Both the position numbers and the translations under genes were made by a program. Below the pieces are notes generated by a model, which had not been told where the DNA came from, did no database searches, and saw nothing but the letters and a program-made list of their open reading frames with translations. A stretch of 64,000 bases of DNA from Apodemus sylvaticus (Eukaryota > Chordata > Mammalia > Rodentia > Muridae): contig NC_067473.1 in assembly GCF_947179515.1 (NCBI RefSeq), forward strand, positions 87,838,850-87,902,849, in the 5' to 3' direction. This document shows, piece after piece, positions 12,246 to 23,912 of this stretch. Each line of letters opens with the position of its first letter. Positions within the stretch are counted from its first letter, which is position 1.

Positions 12246-12612
12246 TCTGATGGTTAATGTTGTCAATAGAATCTAGAATCATCTATGAAACAAATCTCCA
12301 GATATACAAAAAAGGGTTTAACTCTTACTTGTGAAGGATTATCTTGATTATCTTAAATGAACTAGGAAAATTTGCCCTGAAAATATGGGACACCATCTCC
12401 TGTGCTTGGGACCTAGACTGTATAAGAGTAAGAAAGCAAGTTGAGTGCAGGCACTAACCACATTCTGTTTTTGGACTGAGGAAGTGGTGTTATCAGCTGC
12501 TTCCCATCATGATGGTCTGCACCATGGAATTGTGAGGCATAAACCCTTTCTCTCTAAAATAGGTTTATCAGGATATTTTATTACAGCAGTTGAAAAGCAC
12601 CTTTACTTTCCC
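12246..12612 (+). mobile_element. decayed MaLR-like solo LTR
   Basis: On the plus strand the sequence opens with TGATGGTTAATGTTGTCAAT and passes AGAATCTAGAATCATC, GATTATCTTGATTATC and GGACCTAGACTGTATAAGAG, a TATA-like promoter. It continues to a region rich in CATGATGG and ends with TTTATCAGGATATTTTATTAC. I recognise this order from rodent MaLR LTRs. The copy is diverged, without an internal region or obvious TSD, so it is a probable old solo LTR. Confidence 0.65.
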
Positions 12613-14570
12613 CAAATCTTAAAAATAAGTTGGTTAGTTTTGACCACTATTAATCAAATCTGAAATGACAAAATTTAATTTAGGGAACACTAAATTTATA
12701 TTACCTACCTCCTTCCATGCTAGAATATTGACCTGGCCTTGTGCAAGTGCTTAGGAGTCTCCACCCATAGAAGGGGAGTTATGGGTAGTTGAAGGCTTCT
12801 ATGGGAAGGAGGAGTGTTTTCTTTACTGGTGGGTAGACCATGATTTTCTAGATAGTCCTATATCCAGGTGTATATAGATAGCTCATATTAGAGTGGATAG
12901 GTTACTCAATTTTTATTTGTATGCTGTTTTATTGTATGATAGAGCCAGTGTATATAAACTGGTAAACCTTGTGACAGAGAAATCCATGAAAATTCAGAGA
13001 GTTAGGCATTAAGGACTGACAAGTAGAAGATTTCATATTGTGACGCATTTGTTATAGATAAGTCTTATGCAGACGTCAGATTTAGTTCTCTTGCATATTC
13101 ACTGTTTCACGAAAAATGGTTTTAGAAACCTCAGAAAAAAACAGGACTACAAAGAGAGGCAAACTTTCTGGAGTCTGAAGGATCTGTACTCGAAGACTCT
13201 TGAGAGCCAGCAGAGAGCCCTTCTTGAAGATTCTGCAGATAGAACTGTTTTCTATCTGCAGTCACTTGAGGAATCTTCACTCAGTTGCACCCAGCCTCCA
13301 GTCAGAGCTGTTGAACCACCTTGTTTATGGGGGAGAAACCTGACACTGGGCTCGGAACAACAATGCTGCCTAAAGTAAGCCATGATATTCAATTTTAATG
13401 AAAAGGAGGGCATGGAGTTGGGAGAGGTGGTAAGCAGTTGAAGATGGATCAGGGAAGAATTGGAGGAAGTATGAAGAGGTGAATATGACCCAAATACTGT
13501 ATGCAATTTTCAAAAGATTAAGAAAGAGATATTTTACAACATTAGCATCATGCATCTATTGAATTTTCAATTTATTTTATTGAAAAAAGAAAGCACATTT
13601 CTAGAAGAGAGGAATGATGTCTAGTCAGGTGCTTCCATGTTGACATTATGTCCCATGTGGTATTAAAGTCATATCCACACTATTTGCTGATAAGACATGT
13701 CAGATTGAGTAATTGCTCTAAAATGTTTTATTCGATTTGCCATGGTGCCCTGACAGGATAGGAATTCCAATGTGCTATTGTTTTGTATAATTAAATTAAT
13801 GAGAAATCATAATTTTTCTAAATGTGGAGAAAGCTATGAAGCAGAACTTAACCAAAATAAGGACTTTCCAAAATAAACAACTGGCCTTGTTGCTTACCAG
13901 ACTATCTCAGTTGAGCCGTATAAAAAATACTAATTGGATAATGACATAAATGTGAAGAGCATACTAATTTGTTGTTAGGTCGGCATATAATCTCAGCAAC
14001 AGGTATATTAAAAGTACCCAAGGAATACAAGGAACACTCCAACTCAGCACTCACAATACATGTGCTTGGTCTGTTTTTATCAGTTATGCCTGTTGCTTCT
14101 GACTGACTGTCAGAGGCACCTACCCGATCTCAGAGAAGGAAAACTGCTGTCTACAGAAGCCACAGAACCTCCTTCAAATATAAGGAAACTCACTCACCAG
14201 AGATTTGAAGCAGACATATTGTCTATTGCTTATTGCTATGTCTGACAGAAGGAACTTAAGAGCAGCTCTGGAAGGATGGTATTGGGCTGTCTGAATCCAT
14301 GGAGTTCTAGAGACTGGTCTTTTCATGTTAGCAGGCATTGTGGCAGCGGATTGGACGCAGACAACATAAGCAGGGTCAGACAACCACCAAAGCTTGCCCA
14401 CAGCTTACATCCAACAAAGGTTTCCCAGTCTTCCTAAACACTACTAAACACTACTGTCAGCTAGGGCAAGCATAGGGATCATGTTGAAAATACAACATAC
14501 TGAGGATCACTGAAAAAAAGTTACAAAAAGGTGCTAGTTGGAATATGTTTAAGCTATGAAAAATGATATT
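12613..14570. other. unassigned sequence with one 103-codon frame
   Basis: No confident feature. The longest frame (13067-13378, +, 103 codons) includes LKDLYSKTLESQQRALLEDS and is less AT-rich than its surroundings, but it matches nothing I know and has no convincing exon borders. The block at 12720-12850 has a repeat-like feel that I could not place. Confidence 0.3.
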
Positions 14571-14574
14571 CTGT

Positions 14575-14850
14575 CATTTGTGACACCAGGTATGGCTCCT
14601 AGGGATTATATGAAATGAAAAGACCCACACAAAAAGACTAACGCTACATGATGTCACTCATATGTGGCTTCTAAGATATTTGATTTTTATGAATGCTCAA
14701 AATTGGGTAGTGACAACTAGAGGATAGAGAGAGTAAGGTGGGAAAGGTTTACTAATGAGGATTAAATTGTAGTTTAATAGAGCAAACATCTCTGTGTGCT
14801 ATTACATATGTTGGCTACATTAAAACTTGTACTGTACACTTGGAATGCCT
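14575..14850 (+). mobile_element. ancient L1 (L1M-type) 3' end fragment
   Basis: The stretch containing GTCATTTGTGACACCAGG, ATGATGTCACTCATATGTGG and a following AATTGGGTAGTGAC block matches the end of ORF2 and start of 3' UTR of old mammalian L1M elements as I remember them. It is diverged and non-coding. Confidence 0.55.
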
Positions 14851-17385
14851 GAAAGAAAGCATTCTTCATGCTATAGAAATTCTCATTGTAGTACAAAGAT
14901 ATACACTGTAAATATGTATAAGAAGTCACATAGCACCCAGTAAATATAATATTTGCTCTTATATGTAATGCAGCACATAAACTGATATTTGAGCTAAAAG
15001 TTATAGTGTTTGCACATGCAGAGTCCAGTGCAGTGATTATAGTTTAAAACCAGGGTGAACATGCACTAATTCAGGTTTACACAATGAAAAGAACAGAAAT
15101 GAGAATCAGAGATAGACCAGAACCATCCAATGGCTTCTGTGGAAAGAGATGCAGGGATCATGATGGATAGTTGGGTCCCTTTGCAACTTCCCTTGAAGCT
15201 TCTTTTCTCAGCCTGCAGTCAGCCTAAGAAACTTGTAAAAGGCATCTTGAGAATACAAAATCCTATATTTTGTCTCTGAATCAGTGTCTACTAGGAAACT
15301 TAAAGTGAATACTTTATGCATGTATCAGAAGACACTGGAATTTAGCAGATTGTAGAGTTCAAGATGAGGTATATCAAGAGGAGACATAAGAATTTTATTA
15401 TTAAACACTGAGTTTTCCTTTTAAAAATATTCTTAAAAAATATCAATATTTCAAATGTCTGATAAAGAGAATCATATATTAAAAACCAGGGTAAAAGATA
15501 CAGTTAAGCAACAATAAAATGTGTTGTTTAGTACTTGGCTTTGTCCTTTAAGGAAATAAATACAATATGCCATTTCTTACCTACACTCTTCCTTTAATAC
15601 TACACGTTTCCTCAGTCATTCTAGTCCATATATTTGCTAATTAGCAAAAAATTAACTCATAGGAATGGTTCAAGAGCTCTGACCAGGTTTAGCATTCATT
15701 CATTTATTTATTCATTTAACATAATGATCCCCAATCTTGGCAGCCAACAAGCATGGATGAGCTACCTTATATAAAAGGAAGAGATAGGAACAATTGATTT
15801 ATTTTCAGTGTATGTTCTCTGTACCTATGACAAGAAAGTTCAGTAGCCTGTACTCTGAGGAACATGTGTGTACAATGTGCCATATGGGAGCACTATTCTC
15901 AGGAGCATGAAATCTAGGAAGGAAATAGGACACACATGCCCACAAAGTGGAATAAACTCAAATCACCAAGTGTGGTAAGGGCTGTGGTTAACACCCGGGA
16001 GTTCAAAGAATGCAGTCTTCTAGCTGTTCAAGATATTAGGCAAGATTTCATGGAGAAGAGGGCACCACTTTGCTGGACATGATTGATGGCATTTGTATAT
16101 TAGGGTTACTAGAAAGGGGTACATTCAGATGCTAAGGGAGAAATCATTATGACAGAAAGTAAGTCAGTGCACTAAGGGTAATATGTTAAAAGGAGTCTTG
16201 GAAAACAGCTGATCATACTTGTTTTGAGTTCTGCTCTCAAGTCAGGGTATTAAGAATTTAAAGAGAAGGTCCTTCTGAGTTTGAACCTACTGCCTATGTG
16301 CAATATTCAAATCTTTTATGTGTGGCAATAAAGAGCCATGCTTTAGAAAAATCCATTTGATGTCAGAGTTATGACTGCCTTGAGAGAAGAGACTTTGGAA
16401 AACATGTGACATTGAAAAAGTTAATCTTAAATCATGTCTGTAGTACAGTGTAGCAATGGAGAGAGTACCCTATTTAGAAATTGATCTTTCATTCTTGGGT
16501 AACTTGTAGGATTTACTGGATTCACTGGCATAAATCATCCTTCATGGACAAAGTTAAGCTGTTGGTGTCAGGAGAATTGAACATTACATCTGGAAAGTGT
16601 TGGCAGGAAATTTCCAATACAACTTAAAGTTAGCGTGAAAGCAGTATGAGTACTGATGACGGGTTCACAGGTGATTATACCTGGCTGAAGCTCAGTATGA
16701 TGATTTCATGGCCAGAACTAAATAATTATACAGCCTTTTACCCAAAGCAGAATCTTAGATGCTAACGGGCAGTGTATTCATAAAGCCCTTTGCCAAGAAT
16801 AGACCTTCCTTCACACAGGAAATTTCTACAGATGGAGCCATGGCAACTGACTTATCGCTTGTTCTCTCCAGGTTCAGCTAATGTTGCTATGGATGGCTAA
16901 TTGTATACAAGGTCTTGATTAATGCCATTTTTGTCCCCATGGTGAGCTATTAGTATCTTTACTAGGAGATGTACAAAATGTGCTCAAGAGGCGAATTTAC
17001 AATGTGAATCCAAATGGTGTATGTCAAAAGTTTACACATTGAAAACATCTTAGTGGCATGATATTAGTAAACGGGACCTTTAAGGAACAATTAACTCATG
17101 AGGCTGGGGTCTTAATGAATGAGGTTAGTGTCCCTGTAAAAGAGAGCTATTAACCATGTAGAATTGTTAACCATGGAAACACATAGAAACAAGACACTGC
17201 CAAGAGAGCCTTCAATAAACACAAAATCTGCCAGTATCATGATCCTGGGATTCCTACCCTCTGAAACTTGGATGAAATTTCTCTTATTTATGCTACCTAA
17301 TTGATAATTTTTGTTCAGCAGAATGCATGAAGCATGCCACTTCAAATTTGCCTCATTTGTAGTAAAGTAAAAACCATCAAAGGAA
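14851..17385. other. unassigned AT-rich sequence
   Basis: About 2.5 kb with no recognisable gene or repeat family. An ATTTATTTATTC run occurs near 15695-15718. Confidence 0.35.
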
Positions 17386-17475
17386 TCCAGCAAGATGTCT
17401 CAGCTCTCTACTAAGTCTGATGACCAAAAGCATCATGCATCATCCCTACATACACAATAAATAAATGTAAAATGC
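17386..17475 (+). mobile_element. possible decayed B2/B4-type SINE tail
   Basis: GCAAGATGTCTCAGCTCTCT, TAAGTCTGATGACC and a terminal ACACAATAAATAAATG resemble an internally deleted rodent SINE ending in its AT-rich tail. It is short and diverged, so the assignment is weak. Confidence 0.35.
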
Positions 17476-17669
17476 TTAAAAATCACGAAAGAACGAAAAC
17501 CCAGGAAGTTTAAATTACCCTTTGCAGTGTAACTTATGAAGTCTTAAAGGAAACTTCTATGTCAGACACAGTTCTTCAGATTAAGAAAATACATGGAAAT
17601 TGAGAGTCAACACTATAGATGTTTTATAGCATCAAGGAGAGGATACAAAGCCAATAGAAATGGAATAGG

Positions 17670-17870
17670 CTATGTATTACTGTGTCAGTACGTTTCTTAC
17701 CATTCTGAAAAAATATGTGATAAAAATAAATTTAGAGTTGCAAGGTTTTACCTTGTTTGAAGGCACAGGGTTGTGGCAGAGAAATCATATCAGGTTTGTG
17801 TAGTGGAGATCATGTTATACCCACAGTCAGGAAGCAGAAGAAAATACATGCTACTTTCTGCTGGGTTTTT
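17670..17870 (-). mobile_element. possible MaLR LTR fragment, antisense
   Basis: The words GGTTGTGGCAGAGAAATCAT and CACAGTCAGGAAGCAGAAG resemble the antisense middle of MaLR LTRs in rodents. It is short and diverged, followed directly by a CT-rich microsatellite, so boundaries are uncertain. Confidence 0.35.
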
Positions 17871-17934
17871 CTCTGTGTCTCTGTCTCTGTCTCTCTCTCT
17901 GTCTCTCTATCTCTCTCTCTTTCCCCACCCTCCC
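17871..17934. repeat. (TCTG/TC)n microsatellite
   Basis: An imperfect CT/CTGT repeat of about 60 bp. The Ser/Leu/Val-rich frames crossing it are artefacts of the repeat. Confidence 0.85.
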
Positions 17935-18019
17935 TCCACCTCAGGGTCCTTAAGGTCTCCCATGGGAGAGTGGTGTTCACTCTCTGGAAAGATCTTCACT
18001 CCTTTGCTGAAACATTATA

Positions 18020-20105
18020 AAGACACCATCACAGTCACAATCAAAGATAAATTTCCTAGGTTATTCCAAATTTAGTCAAGCTGGCAATGAAGATAAGGCC
18101 TGGCAATCACCCTCCCAAAGAGTAGCGTATACAGTACAGCTAAGCAAAGTGGAGACAGCAAACAGAGTTGAAGCAAGTGCTTTGGATCCTGTTTGCTCAT
18201 TCTCTGGCTTTGCTTTAACTTGCAGTAAATTGGAATAGGTGGTTTGGCTTGCAGCTAGGTATACTGATTTCTTCTTCACCTGATGGGCTTCGGGAAGCCT
18301 CATGTATGCAATGCCTTTTTGGTTTCCAGGTATCATAAGTTTCGTGTTTTCATAACCACACCATCATAATATGGGCTTATCAAAGAGGCTGGCCTCCTCA
18401 TTCTTTCTCACAGTTCCCTGAGCCTGTTCATTCTACCTAAGAATCTTTGGCTGGAAACTAATGCCATTAGACTGCTCAACTAATACCTGTTTCTATTCTT
18501 TATTGCAGTTTTCACCAAAAGCCCATAGTACTTTCTTTCTTTCTATTCTTTGAAAATAATCTTTCTCTTTATAGAAATAGGTTATCCTCACCTCAGCCTA
18601 GCATCTCAGCTCTTGAGCCTCTGTTTGTTCATGACCATACTATTTGTTCTATTTCAGGCAACATATGTAAGAGATGATATGCTTTTTATATCTCTCCACT
18701 ATATTGTACAATTGTCATATCAAAATTAACTCTTCAATCAGTGATTTTGTTAACCTCAAATATTCCAGGTGCCATCATCCCTAACCATTGAATTCTCTAA
18801 TAATTTCTCAGCAATTCAGACAAATCCTTAGAAATTCTCATAGCCTATTCCAGGATCATCAGGAAATTCTTTCATTTCTACCTGTAACCAGTTTTCACTC
18901 TATCCAGTGCCCAAGCTCTTGTACAAGCATTAATCACCTTTGCTTTCTAAATGATCCTGCAATTTTGCTGACTTAAAAAAAAAACACCATTGGCTATATT
19001 AGATTTGAGTCAGTTACTAAATCCAGCCATGGCTTAAAAGGAAGTGCTTACACTACAGTACACATACTTGCAGACATGGCAGGGTCCTCAGAACGCACAT
19101 GTTCCAAGAGCCCAACTAGAGGAAACTACTGCATCTGGTTCTCAGTATTAAAAGCAGATAGTACTTTGTAGCCAATGGAGAACTCTGGTGTATTTCAGCA
19201 TAAGAGCCATTATTCCTCTACGTACCAACACTTTAAATGCAAGCTGAGTATACACCAAGGCCCACCAGTGCCAGTCTCTTCTTTCTGATGCTCTGCTGTG
19301 TGTGTCTTGGCTGAGGCTACCAATGGCTAGCATGTTTTTTGAATTTTTTAGGTCTAGAGTCTTGAGTAAGATCTGTGAATCCCCCGAACTCCCTGAGTCT
19401 TCAAATACCCAGTAAAATAGCTTATTTTTCTTACATAAAACCTTCACAAGCAGCAGGCCGCCTTCCAGCTTAGATCTTCTTATCATCTAAGACTGCCTGA
19501 GCCCTCACAGTAATCTTGGCAATAAAGAGAAAACTGCACAGCTATTGAGCAAAGCACAAGATCTCTGCAGGAGATTCTGCTCACTAATGAAATGTTCCTG
19601 GCCTGAGCAAAGCTTCCTGAATTCATTGTGCATATACCAGCATGTAAGTGAGCCTTCTGATTCTCAGAGAAACTGAGGGCGTGACACCAGCGGAGCCTCT
19701 GCCAACCAAAGGAAACACTAGGACTAAGAAATTAGTCTTCCCGGGAACCCCAGAGTTTTCCAGACACTTTCTTCAGTTTATAAATTTATAATGGTTTTTC
19801 TAATATGTCAGTGGTTTATCACATCAAACACATCACTTTTTCAGTTTGCCATTTGTATGGTTTTATATTCAGCAAAACCCTACTAATTCCATAGAAATTG
19901 TAGTTAATGAGTTAGTTCTCTTTAATTTCATCTGGTATCTGCTTTTAGATTCTGTTTTTTAATACATTTCAGTTTCAAAAGGCAACCAAAGATTTTGCTT
20001 TTATCCTATAAATTAATTCTATAATATGAACAAGCAAGTAAGAACTGATGTTTTTAAAATGAAATCATATTTCTATGTCTACTGAACATAGAGTGAATTT
20101 GTAAG
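18020..20105. other. unassigned sequence with a 112-codon minus frame
   Basis: No confident feature over 2 kb. The minus strand frame 19148-19486 (112 codons, containing GLLLVKVLCKKNKLFYWVF) is the longest frame outside recognised repeats on that strand between 10 and 20 kb. It has no family resemblance I can name and no clear exon borders. Confidence 0.3.
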
Positions 20106-20419
20106 TATGCTTTTTTATTATTTTCTATATTCTTTGTTTACATTCCAAAAGCTTTCCCCTTTCCCAGTTCCCTCCCCCTCCATATATCCCATAAGTCCTC
20201 TTCTCTCCATCCATTTTCCGATATTTCCCCCTTCCTTTTCTCTGTCCTGGTACTCCCCTACAATGCTGGATCAAGCCTTTTCAGGATTAGGTCCCTCTTC
20301 TTCCTTCTTCATGGGAATCATTTGATATGCTAATGTACCTTCAGTATTCAGAGCAGGGATAATTAATATCCACTTATCAACGATTGCATTCCATGTGTAT
20401 TCTCTTGTGATTGCATTAC

Positions 20420-21243
20420 CTCACTTAGGATGATATTTTCCAGTTCCAACCATTTGCCTAAGAAATTCATTAATTCATTGTTTTTAATTGCTGAATAGTA
20501 CTCCATTATGTATATATACCACATTTTCTGTATCTATTCCTCCATTGATATCTGGGTTCTTACCAGCTTCTGGCTATTATAAATGAGGCTGCTATGAACA
20601 TAGTGGAGCATGTGTCCTTATTGCATGCAGGGGAATCCTCTGGGTATATGCACAGGAGAGGTATAGCAGGGCCCTCCGGAAGTGTCATGCCCAGTTTTCT
20701 TAGGAACCGCCAGACTGATTCCCATAGTGGTTGTACCATCATACAATCCCACGAGCAGTGAAGGAGTGTTCCTCTTTCTCCACATCCTTGCAAACACCTG
20801 CTGTCTCCTGAGTTTTTAACCTTAGCCATTCTGACTGGTGTAAGGTGAAATCTCAGGGTTGTTTTGATTTGCATTTCCCTAATGACTAATGATGTTGAGC
20901 ATTCCTTAAGGTGCTTCTAGGCCATCCGAATTTCATCAGGTTAAAATTCTTTGTTTCGATCTGTACCCCATTTTTAATAGGGTTATTTGGTTCCCTGGGG
21001 TCTAACTTCTTGAGTTCTTTGTATATATTGGATATTAGCCCTCTATTGGATAAAGGGTTGGTGAAAACCTTTTCCCAATTTGTTGGTTGCTGTTTTGTCC
21101 TTGTGACAGTGTCCTTTGCCTTACAGAAACTTGGTAACTTTATGAGATCCCATTTGTCAATTCTTGATTTTAGAGCATAAGCTATTGGTATTCTGTTCAA
21201 GAAATTTTCCCCTATGCCCATGTCCTCAAGGGTTTTCCCCAGG
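20420..21243 (-). pseudogene. L1 ORF2 C-terminus remnant
   Basis: This is the 3' (sense-for-insertion) part of the inverted L1. On the minus strand it encodes LGKTLEDMG, NRIPIAYALKSRIDKWDLIK and NWEKVFTNPLSNRGLISNIY, then shifts frame at NPIKNG. A second frame (20560-20874) carries KTTLRFHLTPVRMAKVKNS and CLQGCGERGTLLHCSWDC, the Cys-rich C-terminal region. Frameshifts make it non-functional. The frame at 20886-21317 runs across the inversion junction into antisense endonuclease sequence, so its first ~25 residues are not L1 protein. Confidence 0.88.
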
Positions 21244-21248
21244 TTAAG

Positions 21249-23905
21249 AGACACTGAGGGACACTTCTTGCTGGTCAAAGGAAAAACACACCAAGAAGAA
21301 CTCTCAATACTGAACATCTATGCTCCAAATGCAAAGGCATCCTCATTCATAAAAGAAATCTTACTAAAGCTCAAAGCACACATTGCACCTAACACAATAA
21401 TTGTGGGTGACTTCAACACTGCACTTTCCTCAATGGACCCATCAGGAAAACAGAAACTAAACAGGGACACAGTGAAACTAATTGAAGCTTTGGACCAATT
21501 AGATTTAACAGCTATATATAGAACATTTCACCCTAAAGCAAAAGAATATACCTTTTTCTCAGCACCTCATAGTACCTTCTCCAAAATCGACCATATAATT
21601 GATCACAAGACAGACCTCAAAAATATAAGAAGATTGAAATAATCCCATGCCTCCTATCAGATCACTATGGAGTAAAAGTGGTCTTCATTAGCAACAAAAA
21701 CAACAGTAATCCAACATACACATGGAAACTGAACAATACTCTACTCAATGATAACTTGGTCAAGGAAGAAATAAAGAAAGAAATCAAAGACTTTTTAGAA
21801 TTTAATGAAAATGAAGACACAACATACCCGAATCTATGGGACACAATGAAAGCAGTGCTAAGAGGAAAACTCATAGCCCTGAGTGCCTCCAAAAAGAAGA
21901 TGAAGAGAGAATACATTAGCAGATTAATGACACACCTGAGAGCCCTGGAGCAAAAAGAAGCAAATTCACCCAGGAGGAGTAGAAGGCAGGAAATCATCAA
22001 ACTCAGGGCTGAAATCAATCAAGTAGAAACAAAGAGAACCATACAAAGAATCAACAAAACCAGGAACTGGTTCTTTGAGAAAATCAACAAGATAGATAAA
22101 CCCTTAGCCAGGTTAAGCAAAGGGCACAGAGACAGTATCCAGATTAACAAAATTAGAAATGAAAAGGAAGATATAACAACAGAAACTGAGGAAATTCAAA
22201 AAATCATCATTATCGTACTACCAAAGCCTGTACTTAACACAACTGGGGAATCTGGAGGAAATGGACAATTTCCTAGGCAGATAGCAAACACCAAAATTAA
22301 ATCAGGATCAAATAGATCATCTGAACAGTCCCATAACCCCTAAAGAACTAAAAGGGGTCATAGAAAGTCTCCCAAGCAAAAAAAGCACAGGACCAGATGG
22401 CTTCAGTACAGAATTCTACCAGACCTTCAAAGAAGACCTAACACCAATACTCTTCAAACTGTTCCACAAAATAGAAACAGAAGGAATACTACCCAAATCG
22501 TTCTACAAAGCCACAATTACACTGATACCAAAACCACACAGAGATCCAAGAAAGAAAGAGAACTTCAGGCTAATTTCCCTTATGAATATCGATGCAAAAA
22601 TACTCAATAAAATTCTGGCCAACAGAATCCAAGAACAGATCAAAACAATCATCCACCACGATCAAGTGGGCTTCATCACAGGGATGCAGGGATGGTTCAA
22701 TATAAGGAAATCCATCAATGCAATCTACTACGTAAACAAACTCAAAGAAAACAACCACATGGTCATTTCATTGGATGCTGAAAAAGCATTTGACAAAATT
22801 CAGCATCCTTTCATGCTAAAAGTCTTAGAAAGAACAGGAATTCAAGGCCCATACCTAAACATAGTTAAAGCAATATACAGCAAACCAGTAGCCAATATCA
22901 AACTAAATGGAGAGAAAATTGATGCAATCCCACTAAAATCAGGGACTAGACAAGGCTGTCCTCTTTCTCCATATCTTTTCAGTATAGTACTTGAAATTCT
23001 AACTAGAGCAATTAGACAACATAAGGAGGTTAAAGGGATACAAATTGGAAAGGAAGAAGTCAAATTATCACTATTTGCAGATGACATGATAATATACTTA
23101 AGTGACCGAAAAAGCTTCACCAGAGAACTCCTACAGCTGATAAACAACTTCAGCAAAGTGGCAGATTATAAAATCAACTCAAGCAAATCAGTTGCCTTCC
23201 TATACTCAAAGGATAAGCAGGCTGAGAAAGAAGTTAGGGAAATGACACCCTTCACAATAGTCACAAACAATATAAAGTATCTTGGTGTGGCTCTACCCAA
23301 AGAAGTTTAAGATCTATAGTACAAGAACTTCAGGTCTCTGAAGAAGGAAATCAAAGAAGACCTCAAAAAATGGAAAAATCTGCCATGCTCGTGGATTGGC
23401 AGGATTAATATAGTTAAAATAGCCATCTTGCCAAAAGCAATATACAGATTCAATGCGATCCCCATCAAAATCCCAACTCGGTTCTTCACAGAGTTAGAAA
23501 AAGCAATTATCAAATTTATCTGGAATAATAAAAAAACTCAGGATAGCTAAAACTATTCTTAACAGTAAAAGAACTTCTGGGGGAATTAGATTCCCAGACC
23601 TCAAGCAATACTACAGAGCAATAGTGTTAAAAACTACATAGTATTGGCACAGGGACAGGCAAGTGGACCAATGAAATAGAATTGAAGACCCAGAAATGAA
23701 TCCACACACCTATGGTCACTTGATCTTCGACAAAGGAGCTGAAAACATGCAGTGGAAAAAAGATGGCCTTTTCAAGCAAATGGTGCTCGTTCAACTGGAG
23801 ATCAGCATACAGGAGAATGCGAATTGATCCATTCTTATCTCCTTGTACTAAGCTCAACTCCATGTGGATCAAGGACCTCCACATAAAACCAGACACACTG
23901 AAACT
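21249..23905 (+). pseudogene. L1 ORF2 remnant with intact FADD motif
   Basis: This is the inverted 5' part of the L1. Frame 1 (to 21642) has endonuclease words NIYAPNAK, GDFNTALS and FSAPHSTFSKIDHI. After a frameshift, 21678-22343 carries the linker. A second shift near 22290 restores the RT frame, open from about 22310 to 23310. It shows GPDGF, NIDAKILNKILANRIQ, GFITGMQGWFNIRKS, DAEKAFDKIQHPF, GTRQGCPLSPYLF and the polymerase box FADDMIIYLSD (FADD codons 23074-23085). Unlike the copy at 6.6 kb, the metal-binding aspartates are kept. Frameshifts and inversion still make it inactive. Confidence 0.9.
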
Positions 23906-23912
23906 AATAAAA

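Larger units (their letters stand above)
20109..23912 (-). mobile_element. L1 with 5' inversion (twin-priming structure)
   Basis: Two segments of one L1 lie in opposite orientations. From 20109 to about 21243 the sequence is antisense: T-rich tail, 3' UTR and ORF2 C-terminus back to the codons for LGKTLEDMG. From about 21244 to 23912 it is sense: mid-endonuclease through RT to the codons for KPDTLKLIK. In L1 coordinates the sense segment stops where the antisense segment begins (compare uninterrupted 9085-9165 and 57585-57640), with only a few bases lost. So one element inserted on the minus strand has its 5' part flipped, the hallmark of twin priming. I could not identify a clear TSD. Confidence 0.9.

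Noticed and set aside
20109..23912. Two independent L1 insertions in opposite orientation
   Set aside because: The L1 coordinates of the two parts meet almost exactly and there is only one tail, so a single twin-primed insertion is simpler.
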